Positions 31,483-42,701 are shown, numbered from the stretch's first letter. The stretch is DNA of 64,000 nt from Hemerocallis citrina (GCA_017893485.1 CM030363.1:115730004-115794003); one strand, 5' to 3'. The notes: generated by a model not told the origin, from the letters alone. A program made the numbers and translations.

Positions 31483-31750
31483 AGGTTAGGTATCATGCAT
31501 GTTGTTAAATGTTAACCATCTTTTGGAATGTTAGGGGTGCGATACAAAAATCTAAGAGTAGACCAATTAGCGCCACTTTAGCTAAAAATAATCATTCGAT
31601 TTGTGCCGTTTAAGAAATTAAGATTGAGAATTTGAAGGCTGAGGACTTTCAATGTACTGGCGGTTTAAATTAGTTGTGGGCTTATTTGGGGGTATAGTCA
31701 TTGAGGCTGATCCGCTTATTTTTTAGAGTAGATGAATTAGTTGGGGTGAT
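31483..31750 (+). pseudogene. LINE ORF2 endonuclease start, remnant
   Basis: The plus strand gives FWNVRGAIQKSKSRPISATL and AKNNHSICAV, then EIKIENLKAEDFQCTGGLN. W-N-x-RGA followed by an I-x-A-x-QE-like strand is the opening of the plant LINE apurinic endonuclease domain. Stops occur, and the copy ends after about 270 bp. Confidence 0.55.
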
Positions 31751-32341
31751 CGCTGTCACGATTCGACTCAAACGTCGGAGTGACAATTGAGAGCCTATGG
31801 TTACTTCGATTTATAGGTCGTACGGAGTCTAGGAGTAGGGGTAGTTTTTGGCATTTTGACAAACATTTCTACTTAAAATTCTTCACTTTTGTCCAAAACA
31901 TTCCTTTAAATTTTTTATCTTATTTTATTGTCGAGACATGACAATGGAATTTGAATTTTTTTTGGGGATAAAATAATACTCGGGTATAAAGTAATTGGTC
32001 CAGTAACTACCTTATCGGCACATTATATCAACTAGTATTATACACGTGCTGTGCACGTGGAGAAAATTTGGGGGGAATGAAAAGGACAAAAAAAAATTAC
32101 CTGCACGTGCGCTGCACGGGTTGGGTTATGGACAAAGGCCTTCTTCCATTATAGTAGTAGAGATTTACATGGAATTAATGTATGTTAGAATTTTTGACAT
32201 AGATCCATTGAGTTTAACAACACATTAAAAAGGTGAAATAGATCATTCTCAAAGGTTTATGTAGTGGATGTCCAATCTCTACCCATAGACCTATTGGTTA
32301 GATACTAGGCCCTCCTTGTATAATTTATTTTTGGTCAGTAT
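31751..32341. other. Mixed repeat scraps, no gene
   Basis: TGTCACGATTCGACTCAAACG at 31754 resembles the start of a Gypsy LTR but no end was found. Around 32040-32165, ACACGTGCTGTGCACGTGG and CTGCACGTGCGCTGCACGGG followed by TTATAGTAGTAGAGAT resemble the ends of a short Helitron- or MITE-like element common in plants. Both assignments are weak. Confidence 0.3.
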
Positions 32342-32760
32342 TGTTGGAATTATTTTTTGCAGTTTTCCGGACCGGATTCTGGCAGGCTTCGACCACCGAC
32401 GGTGCCAGAAAATGAGTGGATTGCGATCCTCTCTACGAGTACTATTCCGTGGTATACTCACTTACCAAAAATGAATTCCGTATGAATGAGAAATGTTAGT
32501 CCAACGTTGGGTACTTGAAATGTACTAACTTGGCAACTTGGAGAAAATGAATAGTCCCATATCGAAAATTGGGAAAGATTTTTTCTAGTATATATACTAG
32601 AAAACTGGACTAAAGGGCGTGGCCCGGGGGTTACCCCTAACGTGTAGTGGAGATAGTACTTAGCCAGAATGACAAACACACACACGCGTGCGCCCGGCCC
32701 GACCCCGGCTTAAATTTTTTTTTGCCCAGACAAAAACTTTTCCCCTACTGAACTGAAAAG

Positions 32761-32866
32761 ACTTTTCAGATTCAGTAACTGGTACCATTACTCCGTAACA
32801 GCAGAGTAATGGCTCACCAGTTATAAATCTGAAGAGTCTCCATTACTCTGCTGTTACAGAGTAATG
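32761..32866. repeat. Multi-arm inverted repeat upstream of the TATA box
   Basis: TCAGATT, TAACTGGT and CCATTACTC (32766-32794) pair in order with GAGTAATGG, ACCAGTTA and AATCTGA (32804-32832). The following CCATTACTCTGCTGTTACAG unit is the reverse complement of the first CCATTACTC...GAGTAATGG segment. A degenerate copy is kept in the 3' LTR at about 50265-50370. Confidence 0.85.
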
Positions 32867-32898
32867 GGCCTCTGAAGAGTCTCTAGTCTCCATCTTCT

Positions 32899-32910
32899 TA
32901 TATAAAAAAG
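32899..32910 (+). promoter_or_regulatory. Probable TATA box of the Copia LTR
   Basis: TATATAAAAAAG lies about 560 bp into the LTR, followed after about 30 bp by a possible start region. The 3' LTR keeps TATAAAAAAG at the equivalent place. Confidence 0.6.
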
Positions 32911-33192
32911 ACTACTGAATCCAGACAGAGTCTTCTACACAGTCAGAGTTTTAATCTTCTTCTTCCAAGCAGTTCGCTGAATCTCTGAAGCAAGGGTGCT
33001 GCTCTTCAGAGAAGGTACAGTTGTATCCTGGGAAGTAATTCACCAGCCACCGTCACATTACGGGGCGAATTCTGCTTTAAGGAGAGAGATTCTTAATCTC
33101 GACTTTGTGCAAAGTCTTTCGTTTCTGTAATTCAGTTCTTCACAGTTGCTGTTTGGATTTTTTGCATATTTATAAATTCGGGTTCTAACAAT

Positions 33193-33206
33193 CTTAAAGC
33201 AGAATT
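33193..33206 (+). other. Primer-binding position, self-complementary to U5
   Basis: Two bases after the 5' LTR the sequence reads CTTAAAGCAGAATT. It is the exact reverse complement of AATTCTGCTTTAAG at 33068-33081 within the same LTR (also 50605-50618 in the 3' LTR). The usual TGGTATCAGAGC site is absent. It may be a self-priming site, a U5-leader stem, or a site for an internal tRNA fragment. Confidence 0.6.
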
Positions 33207-33307
33207 TTTTTCTCACTGATTCTAACTGTTTTTGTGAAGTTTCATTTACAGGTGCTGTTATCGATTCGGAAAAAAATAACTAACAAGTTCTGTTTCAAAC
33301 TATTTCA

Positions 33308-33914
33308 GATAAGAACAAGGAGAACACACAAAGTGATATTGCCAGTGGGCTTATCAATACTGAAACACCGGTGACCCAAAATGTGACTGCACAATCGGTT
33401 GCGGCACATTCAGTCGTTCTGCCCATGCACATAACTGTGGGAGAAAAATCGGAGGAGTTCAATGGAACTGGATTCAAGAAGTGGCAAGGGAAGATGCAGT
33501 TCTACCTGACCACCTTGAAGCTGGATAGATTTCTCACTGAATCTGCTCCGATGCTGGCGCCAATGGATGCACACTCCGTTGCTACAGTTGATGCGTGGAC
33601 TCAGGGTGACTACCTTTGCAAGAATTACATCCTGAATGGCTTGGTAGACCCCCTGTACAATGTCTACTGTGTCATCAAGACGTCCAAATTCCTGTGGGGG
33701 TCCTTGGAAAAGAAGTACAAAACAGAAAACGCCGGGTCCAAGAAGTTTGTAGTAGGCAAATTTCTGGACTATAAGATGATTGACTCCAAAACTGTTGTGA
33801 GTCAAGTTCAAGAACTGCAGGTTATAATGCACGACATTGCTGCAGAGAATATGACGCTGTGCGAACTATTCCAGGTTGCAGCGTTCATCGAAAAACTTCT
33901 ACCTGGATGGAAAG
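33308..33914 (+). pseudogene. Copia gag, N-terminal part
   Basis: The frame is open from about 33308 (DKNKENTQSDIASGL) through HITVGEKSEEFNGTGFKKWQ, MQFYLTTLKLDRFLTE, YLCKNYILNGLVDPLYNVY, KFLWGSLEKKYKTENAGSKK and FIEKLLPGW, the standard Copia gag order. No ATG is evident near the start; a TTTCAG at 33302-33307 could be a splice acceptor. It is cut at 33914 by the LARD-like insertion and resumes at 44418. Confidence 0.9.
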
Positions 33915-34484
33915 TGTAACACCTCGAATCCCAAAACAACTGAATTCGAGAGTTCTATAGGATCTTTTCACTTCTTTCGTACAATTTTACAAGGAATTTA
34001 AAACTTTTATTTCAACAATAATTACATCAGAGTCTTTTACATCAATAAGCAGCGGAATCAATAAAATACAACAATATTGAATGTACAATTGTTACAACTT
34101 TAACATTTAAGTAATCAACAGCATCAATCATCTTTATATCTTCAAGTAACTCCATATCCTGCATATAAAACTGTGGGCGCGTCAGTTGCTTACAACTGAC
34201 GAAATATTATACACGACCATCCTCTCTATGCCGGAAACAGTATAACGATTCTCAAATGCTTTAGCAAACACAAACTTGATCACAAACAAAGCTACAAAGG
34301 GACTATCCTGTTGATGTCGTGTGGTGCAGTGCACTTAGTCCTTAATGCAGTTGTTTATATTACATGACACTAATGCACACTTGTTCGGATTCTATGCATC
34401 CCATACTACATAGGTCCGAGGGCAAGCCTCTTAATCGTTCTTCATTTTTGTAGGGTTCAATCCCCCGCCATGACTTACTCTACT

Positions 34485-35105
34485 TCTGTAATTCCAGTGA
34501 GTATCCTAGATGATTCTATGAGTACAAGCATGTATCCTGGCCCCTGGAGTAGAATTTCGCGCCATGTCTTGACTCGTCAAGCATGCATTCTGCGACAATT
34601 CAGCCTCCTCCCTGAACACACTCCTCTTGCAGTCACCAAAACATCCCACAAGCGTGACTAGAGTCCGATCATTACTGAGTTGTGCCCGCGCCATGTCTTG
34701 ACGCATCAAGCATGCATTCTGCGGCTCACACACCCGCACCGTACCCTAGCTCTCATACTCATGTTTTTCTCTCACTTTCATCACATCTCCACTATGTATC
34801 TATCTGTAATTTCAGCAAGTGTCATAGACGTTCCATGATTACAAGCACGTGTCCAAGACCCTGGAGGGGAACCTCGCGCCACGTCTTGACTCATCAAGCA
34901 TGCATTCTGCGATAGTTCAGCCTCCTCCCTGAACACGATCCTCTTGCAAGTCACCAAACATCCCACAAGCGTCGCCAAGATCCCGATCATTCTGGAGTAT
35001 ATTGCCCACGCCATGTCTTGACTCATCAAGCATGCATTCTGTGGATCACATCCGCATCGTAGACCCTAGGCTCCCATACTTATGTTTTTCTCTTACTTTC
35101 ATTAC
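34485..35105. repeat. 319-bp tandem duplication in LARD-1 LTR
   Basis: Unit 1 (34485-34803) and unit 2 (from 34804) both run from CTGTAATTYCAG to a TTTTTCTCTYACTTTCAT end. Each unit holds two copies of a CCATGTCTTGACTCATCAAG motif. The right LTR has the same structure at about 41226-41846. LARD copy 2 has a single unit. Confidence 0.8.
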
Positions 35106-35509
35106 AGCCTTACAATGTATTAATTATTAGAATCATGAATAAAAATCAAAGCTCTAGAGTTAGCCTCTCCACTCAACCGGACTTATTCATTCATTACAAT
35201 ATATGACCAACCTTGGTCTTTCAAATTCTCATTTCATTTCATTTCATTGCCGGGAGAGACTTAGCTACTCTTTGGTTTCAATTTACAATTCACAACTTCC
35301 AATTGAGCACTTTCAGCTCAGAATTCAATTTAGAGTCTCACAGACTTTCTCATCATGATCTTAGCCTTTCATATTCATTTAATTCTCAATTCAAATCTAT
35401 GATTCATTTCATACAAATTTATGCAACAACAAATAGAGTTTACCATTATCCAGATTCACAATCTGTACCCCAAACAATTCACAAGATTTTAGATATATCA
35501 AAAGCACTC

Positions 35510-35960
35510 TGGACAGTCGACTGGGAACTCTTCCAGTCGACTTGTTCAGTCAAAACCAGTTATTCATTACCACTCGGGAGAGTCGACTGCTGCACATGGC
35601 AGTCGGCTGTTCCGCAGTGTTCTACTTCAATTTAATTTCTTTGTCAATTTCATCTTTCATAACCTTGTGTACATTTCACAATAAAACTCAATCAAATCTT
35701 AATAATCATAAAATCTTGTATTCAAAACTTATTTAACTTTCATTTGTCAAAATCAATTTCAAACTCAAGAATCATAAACAGTTCGGTTCAGTCGACTGGT
35801 GGCAGTATCAGTCGACTGTCCCGCAAATATCTTGAAAACTCAACATCAAATTTATGGCAGCATCAGTCGACTGTAAAAAATAGTCAGTCGACTGTCCTAC
35901 TGACAAAACCCAATTTTTAACACTTACCAGTCGACTGTAGAAGTGAACAGTCGACTGTCA
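35510..35960. repeat. GTCGAC palindrome array in LARD-1 left LTR
   Basis: Ten copies of CAGTCGACTG or close variants occur in 450 bp, several as the 12-bp palindrome ACAGTCGACTGT (for example 35948). The array recurs in the right LTR at 42251-42701. Confidence 0.9.
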
Positions 35961-36806
35961 AAACAACAATTTGCATCTTTACATACACTTTTCGACTTTT
36001 GAATCGATTGTACTTCATATACAAAATATAATTTATTTCCAGAATATATTCCTTTTAAAACATTATCATATATATTATCAATTCCCAAATTCTCTTTTTC
36101 CAATCAAAAATGCATCAAGACATACTTTCCAAAAAAACTACCTTCTTTTATCAAAATTTACTTTATAAAAGACCTCTATACTTGTATAAATAACATTTTG
36201 AGGTTATAATCATACTTTTTGCATTATTCCCATAATGTCTCAATATGCATCAATTTCATACAATCACTTCAATTCAACTAGCAATCATAACAAGCATAGC
36301 AATTTGTATTTACCATAATCAATCAAGATTTAACGATTCATTTCTATATTAATTTGCATGCAATCAATTCAATTTCAACCCAATAAATCATATATCAACT
36401 ATCATGCATTTCTACTTCTAAATTAGAAAGCATTTAAGAAACACCCACCTAAAAATGAAGATTTGTTACCCAAATGAATTCCTAGAATTAGGAGCTCCTA
36501 AAGAAAGCTCCAATTGCAATCCTCCTCGAAATCCGTGCACCAAAGCAAGCCTCCAAGCTCCACATTTCGGCAAGCATCCATCAATGAGCATCTCCATCTT
36601 CATTCGGCAATCATCAAGAACAACTCCCATCTTCTTTCATATACATATACTATGTGTGCACATATATATACATTAGTATATGTATATAGGCAAGTGGAAT
36701 GGTTATAAAATGGAGGAATGGACAGAGCTTATGCTGTTTTGGGTTGTCTCGGATTGGCAAGAGAGAAGGGAGAAAAGAGATGAGAGAAAGAGAGGCTAAG
36801 AGTGCA

Positions 36807-36815
36807 CTTTTATAA
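36807..36815 (-). promoter_or_regulatory. Probable TATA box of LARD LTR (left copy)
   Basis: In minus sense TTATAAAAGTGCACTC is followed by a long CT-rich patch (CTCTCTTTCTCTCATCTC), the usual plant core-promoter arrangement. In sense it lies about 860 bp into the LTR. The functional copy would be that in the right (5') LTR. Confidence 0.55.
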
Positions 36816-36969
36816 GAAAGCTAATGGGTAGTTAGTATAACTACCTCCACATGAACACCACTAACCCATTATAAATTTTGGTAACTTGCTTTCCCTCTTG
36901 TTTTCAAAATCAAAACTCCAGGTTTTCCCTCCTCTCTAATCAGCCCGGTCCCCCAAAAATTGTGTGCAC

Positions 36970-37640
36970 ACCGCACGTGTGCACGTGCACGTGCTTTGTG
37001 TACAAAAACAATTTATTTATTTAATCCTTTAAAAATAATTATCTATATATGTAATAAATATATAAAATTAACTTAAAAATTATAATTTTCATGAACAATA
37101 AAAATAAACACTCACATTTTCATGAAAATTATTTTGAAAGAATAATACGCTTAAAACACGTGCACCAAAACACGTGCATTGCCCGGAAAATCTCAAAAAT
37201 ACAAAAATTGACTTTATGAACCGAAAAATATTTATAATCAATTGGAATGCAATAGAAAGTATATTTAATATACATATTTGATAATATACTCAAACGTACA
37301 GAAAACACGTGTATTGCACGTAGGAAATTTATTTTAATAAAGATAGTCAAAAATTGAATTTTCGTTTACAAAACAAATTCAAACATGTTTATAAAGATAA
37401 ATAATTGAAATCCATTGAAAACTTTGCACGTAACGGTGGAATACCCGAAATCAACACGTGCATCGATAATACGTAAAAAGCACGTAAAACTCAAAGATTA
37501 AAATTTAGCATTTGAGTTGTCTCAAATGTGATTTTTAAGAATACAAGATTGTATAAATAATTGGAATTCAAAATACGTATCAAAATGCGTTATGGATATA
37601 ATCAATAACAGTACAAAATGCACGTGCGTAACACCCGAGG
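36970..37640. promoter_or_regulatory. CACGTG (G-box) cluster in LARD U3 (left LTR)
   Basis: At least eight CACGTG cores occur upstream, in minus sense, of the predicted TATA box, including three overlapping in GCACGTGTGCACGTGCACGT near 36975. CACGTG is bound by plant bZIP and bHLH factors. Activity is inferred. Confidence 0.6.
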
Positions 37641-37675
37641 GCAAAATTGTCATTTAAATTTTGCGGGGTGTTACA

Positions 37676-37690
37676 CTCTCCCTCCCTTAG
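37676..37690 (-). other. Polypurine tract of LARD copy 1
   Basis: In minus sense CTAAGGGAGGGAGAG directly precedes the 3' LTR, the position where plus-strand DNA synthesis is primed. Confidence 0.7.
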
Positions 37691-40636
37691 AACAGTTCCG
37701 TCCCCGGAACTCACTATGGTAAAGGCTGTATTTTGTACACACTAAAGAAAATATCAGTATAGCATATAAAAATCACAAACATCAAGAAAATACAGATAGC
37801 ATAAAAGTAAGCAATGTGGAAAAATGAGACAAAAATCTATTTAAGAAATTTATGAATATCAAAATTTTACAAGAACTAACCAAGAAACTAGGAAAGTAGC
37901 ATAAGAAAACAAATATGGCAATAGAGGCTAGTGTATTTTGAAAAGAGTTTACGTACAAATTACTATCAAGTAAACCATTAGATAAAATGATAAATAAACT
38001 TAGTCATTAATCGTGAAATAGTTCAGAAATCAATGCAGTAGAGAAAACATAGTTAATGGGTACCTTATAAATAGATTCGATATTCAAAATCCATCAATGT
38101 AATAAATGGTAGAAGGTCGCAAACCAAATTGATATTATATGACAAAAATTAGCAATTTAATAGTTTGAGAAATATATGAGAAAGAAATATAGCAAAAGTA
38201 TAGAAGACATAAAATGATCCTGTATACCAATTAATATCATAAAATAATTTGTAAGATAATTATATATATACATTTTGAAAATTAGGCATACGTCGAAATA
38301 CTTTTGAATTATTCAGTAGAGCGGAAAAACCAACTTACAAAAATCACATACTCGCATAGACGAAAAATTATATAGGTGAAGTAAATAGCATGATATGAAA
38401 ATTATAAATGATCTGTAGCAGTCAAACAAGACATCGTAGTAGTAAAACGTACTATTAAAAGTAGTGCGAAAACTAGTTATATAAAAAAGAAAAGTATAGA
38501 CAAGGAAAAAATGATTTTGTATATAAACTGATATTATAAAGTAATTTGTAAGGTAAATACAATAATCATGTATGTATGATAACAATGAAAAGGCAAAAAT
38601 CCGAATAATTTCGATTTGTCAAGTAGACCAAGAAAGTCAGCATACAAAATAATGTATATACATAGATGAAAATTATAGGGCAAAACAACAACATCATGAT
38701 CAAAAATTCGTAAATGATGTGAAGGAGAAAAATAATATATTATGGTAGTAAAAGTAGTAACAATGCAAAACTAATTATCATGAATTGTAACAGAAGTATA
38801 CTAAATAAAGTTGTTAGGTGAGTAGCCACCAAATTTAAAATAGCAAAATACAAATAAGTTGTATGAAATACTAACTCACATAAAATACAAAGTACTACAA
38901 AGAAGACCGCAAAATAGTTGAGATTAAGCGGTAAATACGCAAGTTTTATTGATATAAAAATTAGTATAAGCAGTATAATGCTAGGTTGCAAAATATTATA
39001 AAATAGTATAAGCTTAGTACCAAATGAAATAGTTATAAGTGAATATTATAGAAAACATGATAGGGGTATCTAAGTATAATATTTCCTTTTGGTTTAGGTT
39101 CGTCTCGCTGGTATCCAACAGCAGACTTGCCTATCTTGATCTCAAGTTGCATAATTGCTTCTACGATATCCGGTTGCAATTTGCCTTCTGGGCATTCGGT
39201 TGCAAACTTTGCCTCACCGACATCCAGTTGCAGGACATTCAGTTGCAAACCTTGCCTCCCCGACTTCCAGTTGCAGTTTGCCTCCAATGATGTCTAGTTG
39301 CATATTCGCCCTCTCGACATTAAGTTGCACCAAAAGCGGAAGATGAAAGGATGTAATCTCCCATATATACTTAGATTGGATATGGGATGTTTAATAAAGT
39401 ATGGTGTTATATTTGAAAATCAATGATGCAGAAAAAGATTTTACACAATGAATTATCAAAATAGGTGTATAGGATATATATCAAACATAGAGGGTATTAA
39501 TCAGTAGTAATGAAAAAATTATTTATAACACTAAAATAATGAAAAATATATGCACAGGTCGGAAATAAAATTGAAAACAATAATGATGTAGTGTAGCAAT
39601 TTAAGACATTTGACACAAACAATTATACATAAAAATAATAATATAGTAATTCGAGGATGGTGAAATTATATGTATAGTAAATATCTTGAAATACATAACA
39701 CATATAAAAATTCAAAGGAAAACATATGTAGTAATCAAGAATCTAAAGACAATTTAAAATTAGATGATAGAGTAAAGTACAAATAGTGAGTATATGCAGT
39801 ATATTAAAGAAACGAAATTACAAAATTAAGGAATATAACAAATAAAGTAGTAGATAATATGCACTAACGATAATATTGAATGCAGACAATAAATCAAATT
39901 AGTATGTTGTATTTGTAAAAATATTTCAATCTTGTTAAAATACACTAAAGTTTATGGGGAAATATAAGATACTGAAAGAATATCGTATCACAAAATCAAA
40001 TTATGCAAAATGAATACACATAAGCAAAATTCACAAGCAAAATTCAAAATGTAATGAAAATAATAGTTGTAGTATAAATTTAATAAAATACGTAAAGTGA
40101 TAGCACAGATGGATGGATGAACATAAGGTGACATAAAACACGAAAGACAAAACTGAGAGACAATAAAATAAGTTCAACAAAATCAAGACTAAGGAAAATA
40201 GGCAAAATACTAGGCTTTGAAATGATTTAATAGTATAGGAAAATATTTATTCGGAAAGTATTAAATGTCGAAAAAGTGCTATGCGGAAAATCCAAAAAAT
40301 AATTTGATGAGGAAAGTGTGTCCATGCGTAAGGTGTCATGAATGATGGTTCAAAGCCAACCACGCTTCCACTGCGCTACTCTGATACCCAGGGAAAATGA
40401 GCTCGCATACAATCTCAAATCAATGTATACGAGGAGAGCATCATGAATGAATGTAAATTCAATAACAATTCCCATTCATGACTCCAGCCATCCAATAGGA
40501 AAAAGGGGAGAAAAGACATCAGCCTATAGAGCAACACAAATGTAAATCACTTACATTTAAATCTCTATGAACTGAACTCACACTCTAATGTCCACTTCTA
40601 GGGTGTCGTTCCTTATAAATTTGTACTACTTAGAAG
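37691..40636 (-). other. Non-coding interior of LARD copy 1
   Basis: The interior is A/T-rich (about 2.95 kb), with scattered short repeats and no gag or pol motif on either strand. The only protein-like stretch is the 27-nt periodic region at about 39060-39345. A second TCTGATACCC sequence, resembling the primer site, lies at 40378-40390. Confidence 0.75.
39060..39345 (-). repeat. 27-nt tandem repeat with 9-residue coding periodicity, LARD copy 1
   Basis: Plus-strand units look like ATCCAGTTGCARNTTTGCCT, about eight in all. In minus (element-sense) frames they read LQLEVGEAR, LQLDVGEAK, LQPDIVEAI and MQLEIKIGK-like 9-mers, closing SAVGYQRDEPKPKGN. Frameshifts break the frame here. A matching frame occurs in copy 2 at 59717-59890. 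Confidence 0.7.
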
Positions 40637-40652
40637 CGTGGCTCTGATACCA
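40637..40652 (-). other. Primer binding site (tRNA-Met) of LARD copy 1
   Basis: In minus sense the 5' LTR end is followed by GAG and then TGGTATCAGAGCCACG, the standard site complementary to the 3' end of initiator tRNA-Met. This fixes the element's orientation. Confidence 0.88.
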
Positions 40653-42250
40653 CTCTGTAACACCTCGAATCCCAAAACAACTGAATTCGAGAGTTCTACA
40701 GGATCTTTTCACTTCTTTCGTACAATTTTACAAGGAATTTAAAACTTTTATTTCAACAATAATTACATCAGAGTCTTTTACATCAATAAGCAGCGGAATC
40801 AATAAAATACAACAATATTGAATGTACAATTGTTACAACTTTAACATTTAAGTAATCAACAGCATCAATCATCTTTATATCTTCAAGTAACTCCATATCC
40901 TGCATATAAAACTGTGGGCGCGTCAGTTGCTTACAACTGACGAAATATTATACACGGCCATCCTCTCTATGCCGGAAACAGTATAACGATTCTCAAATGC
41001 TTTAGCAAACACAAACTTGATCACAAACAAAGCTACAAAGGGACTATCCTGTTGATGTCGTGTGGTGCAGTGCACTTAGTCCTTAATGCAGTTGTTTATA
41101 TTACATGAAACTAATGCACACTTGTTCGGATTCTATGCATCCCATACTACATAGGTCCGAGGGCAAGCCTCTTAATCGTTCTTCATTTTTGTAGGGTTCA
41201 ATCCCCCGCCATGACTTACTCTACTTCTGTAATTCCAGTGAGTATCCTAGATGATTCTATGAGTACAAGCATGTATCCTGGCCCCTGGAGTAGAATTTCG
41301 CGCCATGTCTTGACTCGTCAAGCATGCATTCTGCGACAATTCAGCCTCCTCCCTGAACACACTCCTCTTGCAGTCACCAAAACATCCCACAAGCGTGACT
41401 AGAGTCCGATCATTACTGAGTTGTGCCCGCGCCATGTCTTGACGCATCAAGCATGCATTCTGCGGCTCACACACCCGCACCGTACCCTAGCTCTCATACT
41501 CATGTTTTTCTCTCACTTTCATCACATCTCCACTATGTATCTATCTGTAATTTCAGCAAGTGTCATAGACGTTCCATGATTACAAGCACGTGTCCAAGAC
41601 CCTGGAGGGGAACCTCGCGCCACGTCTTGACTCATCAAGCATGCATTCTGCGATAGTTCAGCCTCCTCCCTGAACACGATCCTCTTGCAAGTCACCAAAC
41701 ATCCCACAAGCGTCGCCAAGATCCCGATCATTCTGGAGTATATTGCCCACGCCATGTCTTGACTCATCAAGCATGCATTCTGTGGATCACATCCGCATCG
41801 TAGACCCTAGGCTCCCATACTTATGTTTTTCTCTTACTTTCATTACAGCCTTACAATGTATTAATTATTAGAATCATGAATAAAAATCAAAGCTCTAGAG
41901 TTAGCCTCTCCACTCAACCGGACTTATTCATTCATTACAATATATGACCAACCTTGGTCTTTCAAATTCTCATTTCATTTCATTTCATTGCCGGGGGAGA
42001 CTTAGCTACTCTTTGGTTTCAATTTACAATTCGCAACTTCCAATTGAGCACTTTCAGCTCAGAATTCAATTTAGAGTCTCACAGACTTTCTCATCATGAT
42101 CTTAGCCTTTCATATTCATTTAATTCTCAATTCAAATCTATGATTCATTTCATACAAATTTATGCAACAACAAATAGAGTTTACCATTATCCAGATTCAC
42201 AATTTGTACCCCAAACAATTCACAAGATTTTAGATATATCAAAAGCACTC

Positions 42251-42701
42251 TGGACAGTCGACTGGGAACTCTTCCAGTCGACTTGTTCAGTCAAAACCAG
42301 TTATTCATTACCACTCGGGAGAGTCGACTGCTGCACATGGCAGTCGGCTGTTCCGCAGTGTTCTACTTCAATTTAATTTCTTTGTCAATTTCATCTTTCA
42401 TAACCTTGTGTACATTTCACAATAAAACTCAATCAAATCTTAATAATCATAAAATCTTGTATTCAAAACTTATTTAACTTTCATTTGTCAAAATCAATTT
42501 CAAACTCAAGAATCATAAACAGTTCGGTTCAGTCGACTGGTGGCAGTATCAGTCGACTGTCCCGCAAATATCTTGAAAACTCAACATCAAATTTATGGCA
42601 GCATCAGTCGACTGTAAAAAATAGTCAGTCGACTGTCCTACTGACAAAACCCAATTTTTAACACTTACCAGTCGACTGTAGAAGTGAACAGTCGACTGTC
42701 A
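42251..42701. repeat. GTCGAC palindrome array in LARD-1 right LTR
   Basis: The same ten CAGTCGACTG-type sites as in the left LTR, all conserved. In sense they lie about 850-1300 bp downstream of the predicted TATA box, so they would be in the transcript. Confidence 0.9.

Larger units (their letters stand above)
32342..33190 (+). repeat. 5' LTR of the Copia element
   Basis: TG...CA ends, TATA box at 32899 and a strong inverted repeat upstream of it. Compared with the 3' LTR it lacks about 37 bp near 32965 and has many substitutions, indicating an old insertion. Confidence 0.92.
33915..37675 (-). repeat. LTR (3' in sense) of LARD copy 1
   Basis: Plus-strand ends are TGTAACACCTCG and GGGGTGTTACA. 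It contains a 319-bp tandem duplication, a GTCGAC palindrome array, a TATA box on the minus strand and a CACGTG cluster. Its short open frames duplicate exactly in the other LTR and have no domain. Confidence 0.92.

Noticed and set aside
31754..31950. Gypsy LTR start (TGTCACGATTCGACTC)
   Set aside because: Only the first 20-odd bases resemble an LTR end; no matching terminus or flanking duplication was found, so it is mentioned only as a scrap.
32030..32165. Helitron-like end (ACACGTGCTGTGCACGTGG, TTATAGTAGTAGAGAT)
   Set aside because: The short segment resembles common plant Helitron/MITE ends, but neither a clear TC start with CTRR hairpin end nor a Rep/helicase gene is present.
33410..33832. 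140-residue minus-strand frame opposite Copia gag
   Set aside because: Shadow frame of the conserved gag sequence on the plus strand.
34470..35635. Several 60-140 residue open frames repeated identically at +6741 bp, at first sight a duplicated gene cluster
   Set aside because: They are simply the two LTRs of one LARD-like element; the frames overlap on both strands, have no domain and are broken in LARD copy 2.
35510..35960. Regularly spaced short repeats resembling a CRISPR array
   Set aside because: Repeat units are only 10-12 bp palindromes with irregular spacers of 8-180 bp, inside a plant LTR; there is no cas gene and this is a eukaryotic genome.
37676..40655. Possible gag-pol coding region between the LARD LTRs
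   Set aside because: No gag, protease, reverse transcriptase or integrase motif could be found in any frame; only the 27-nt repeat region looks protein-like.
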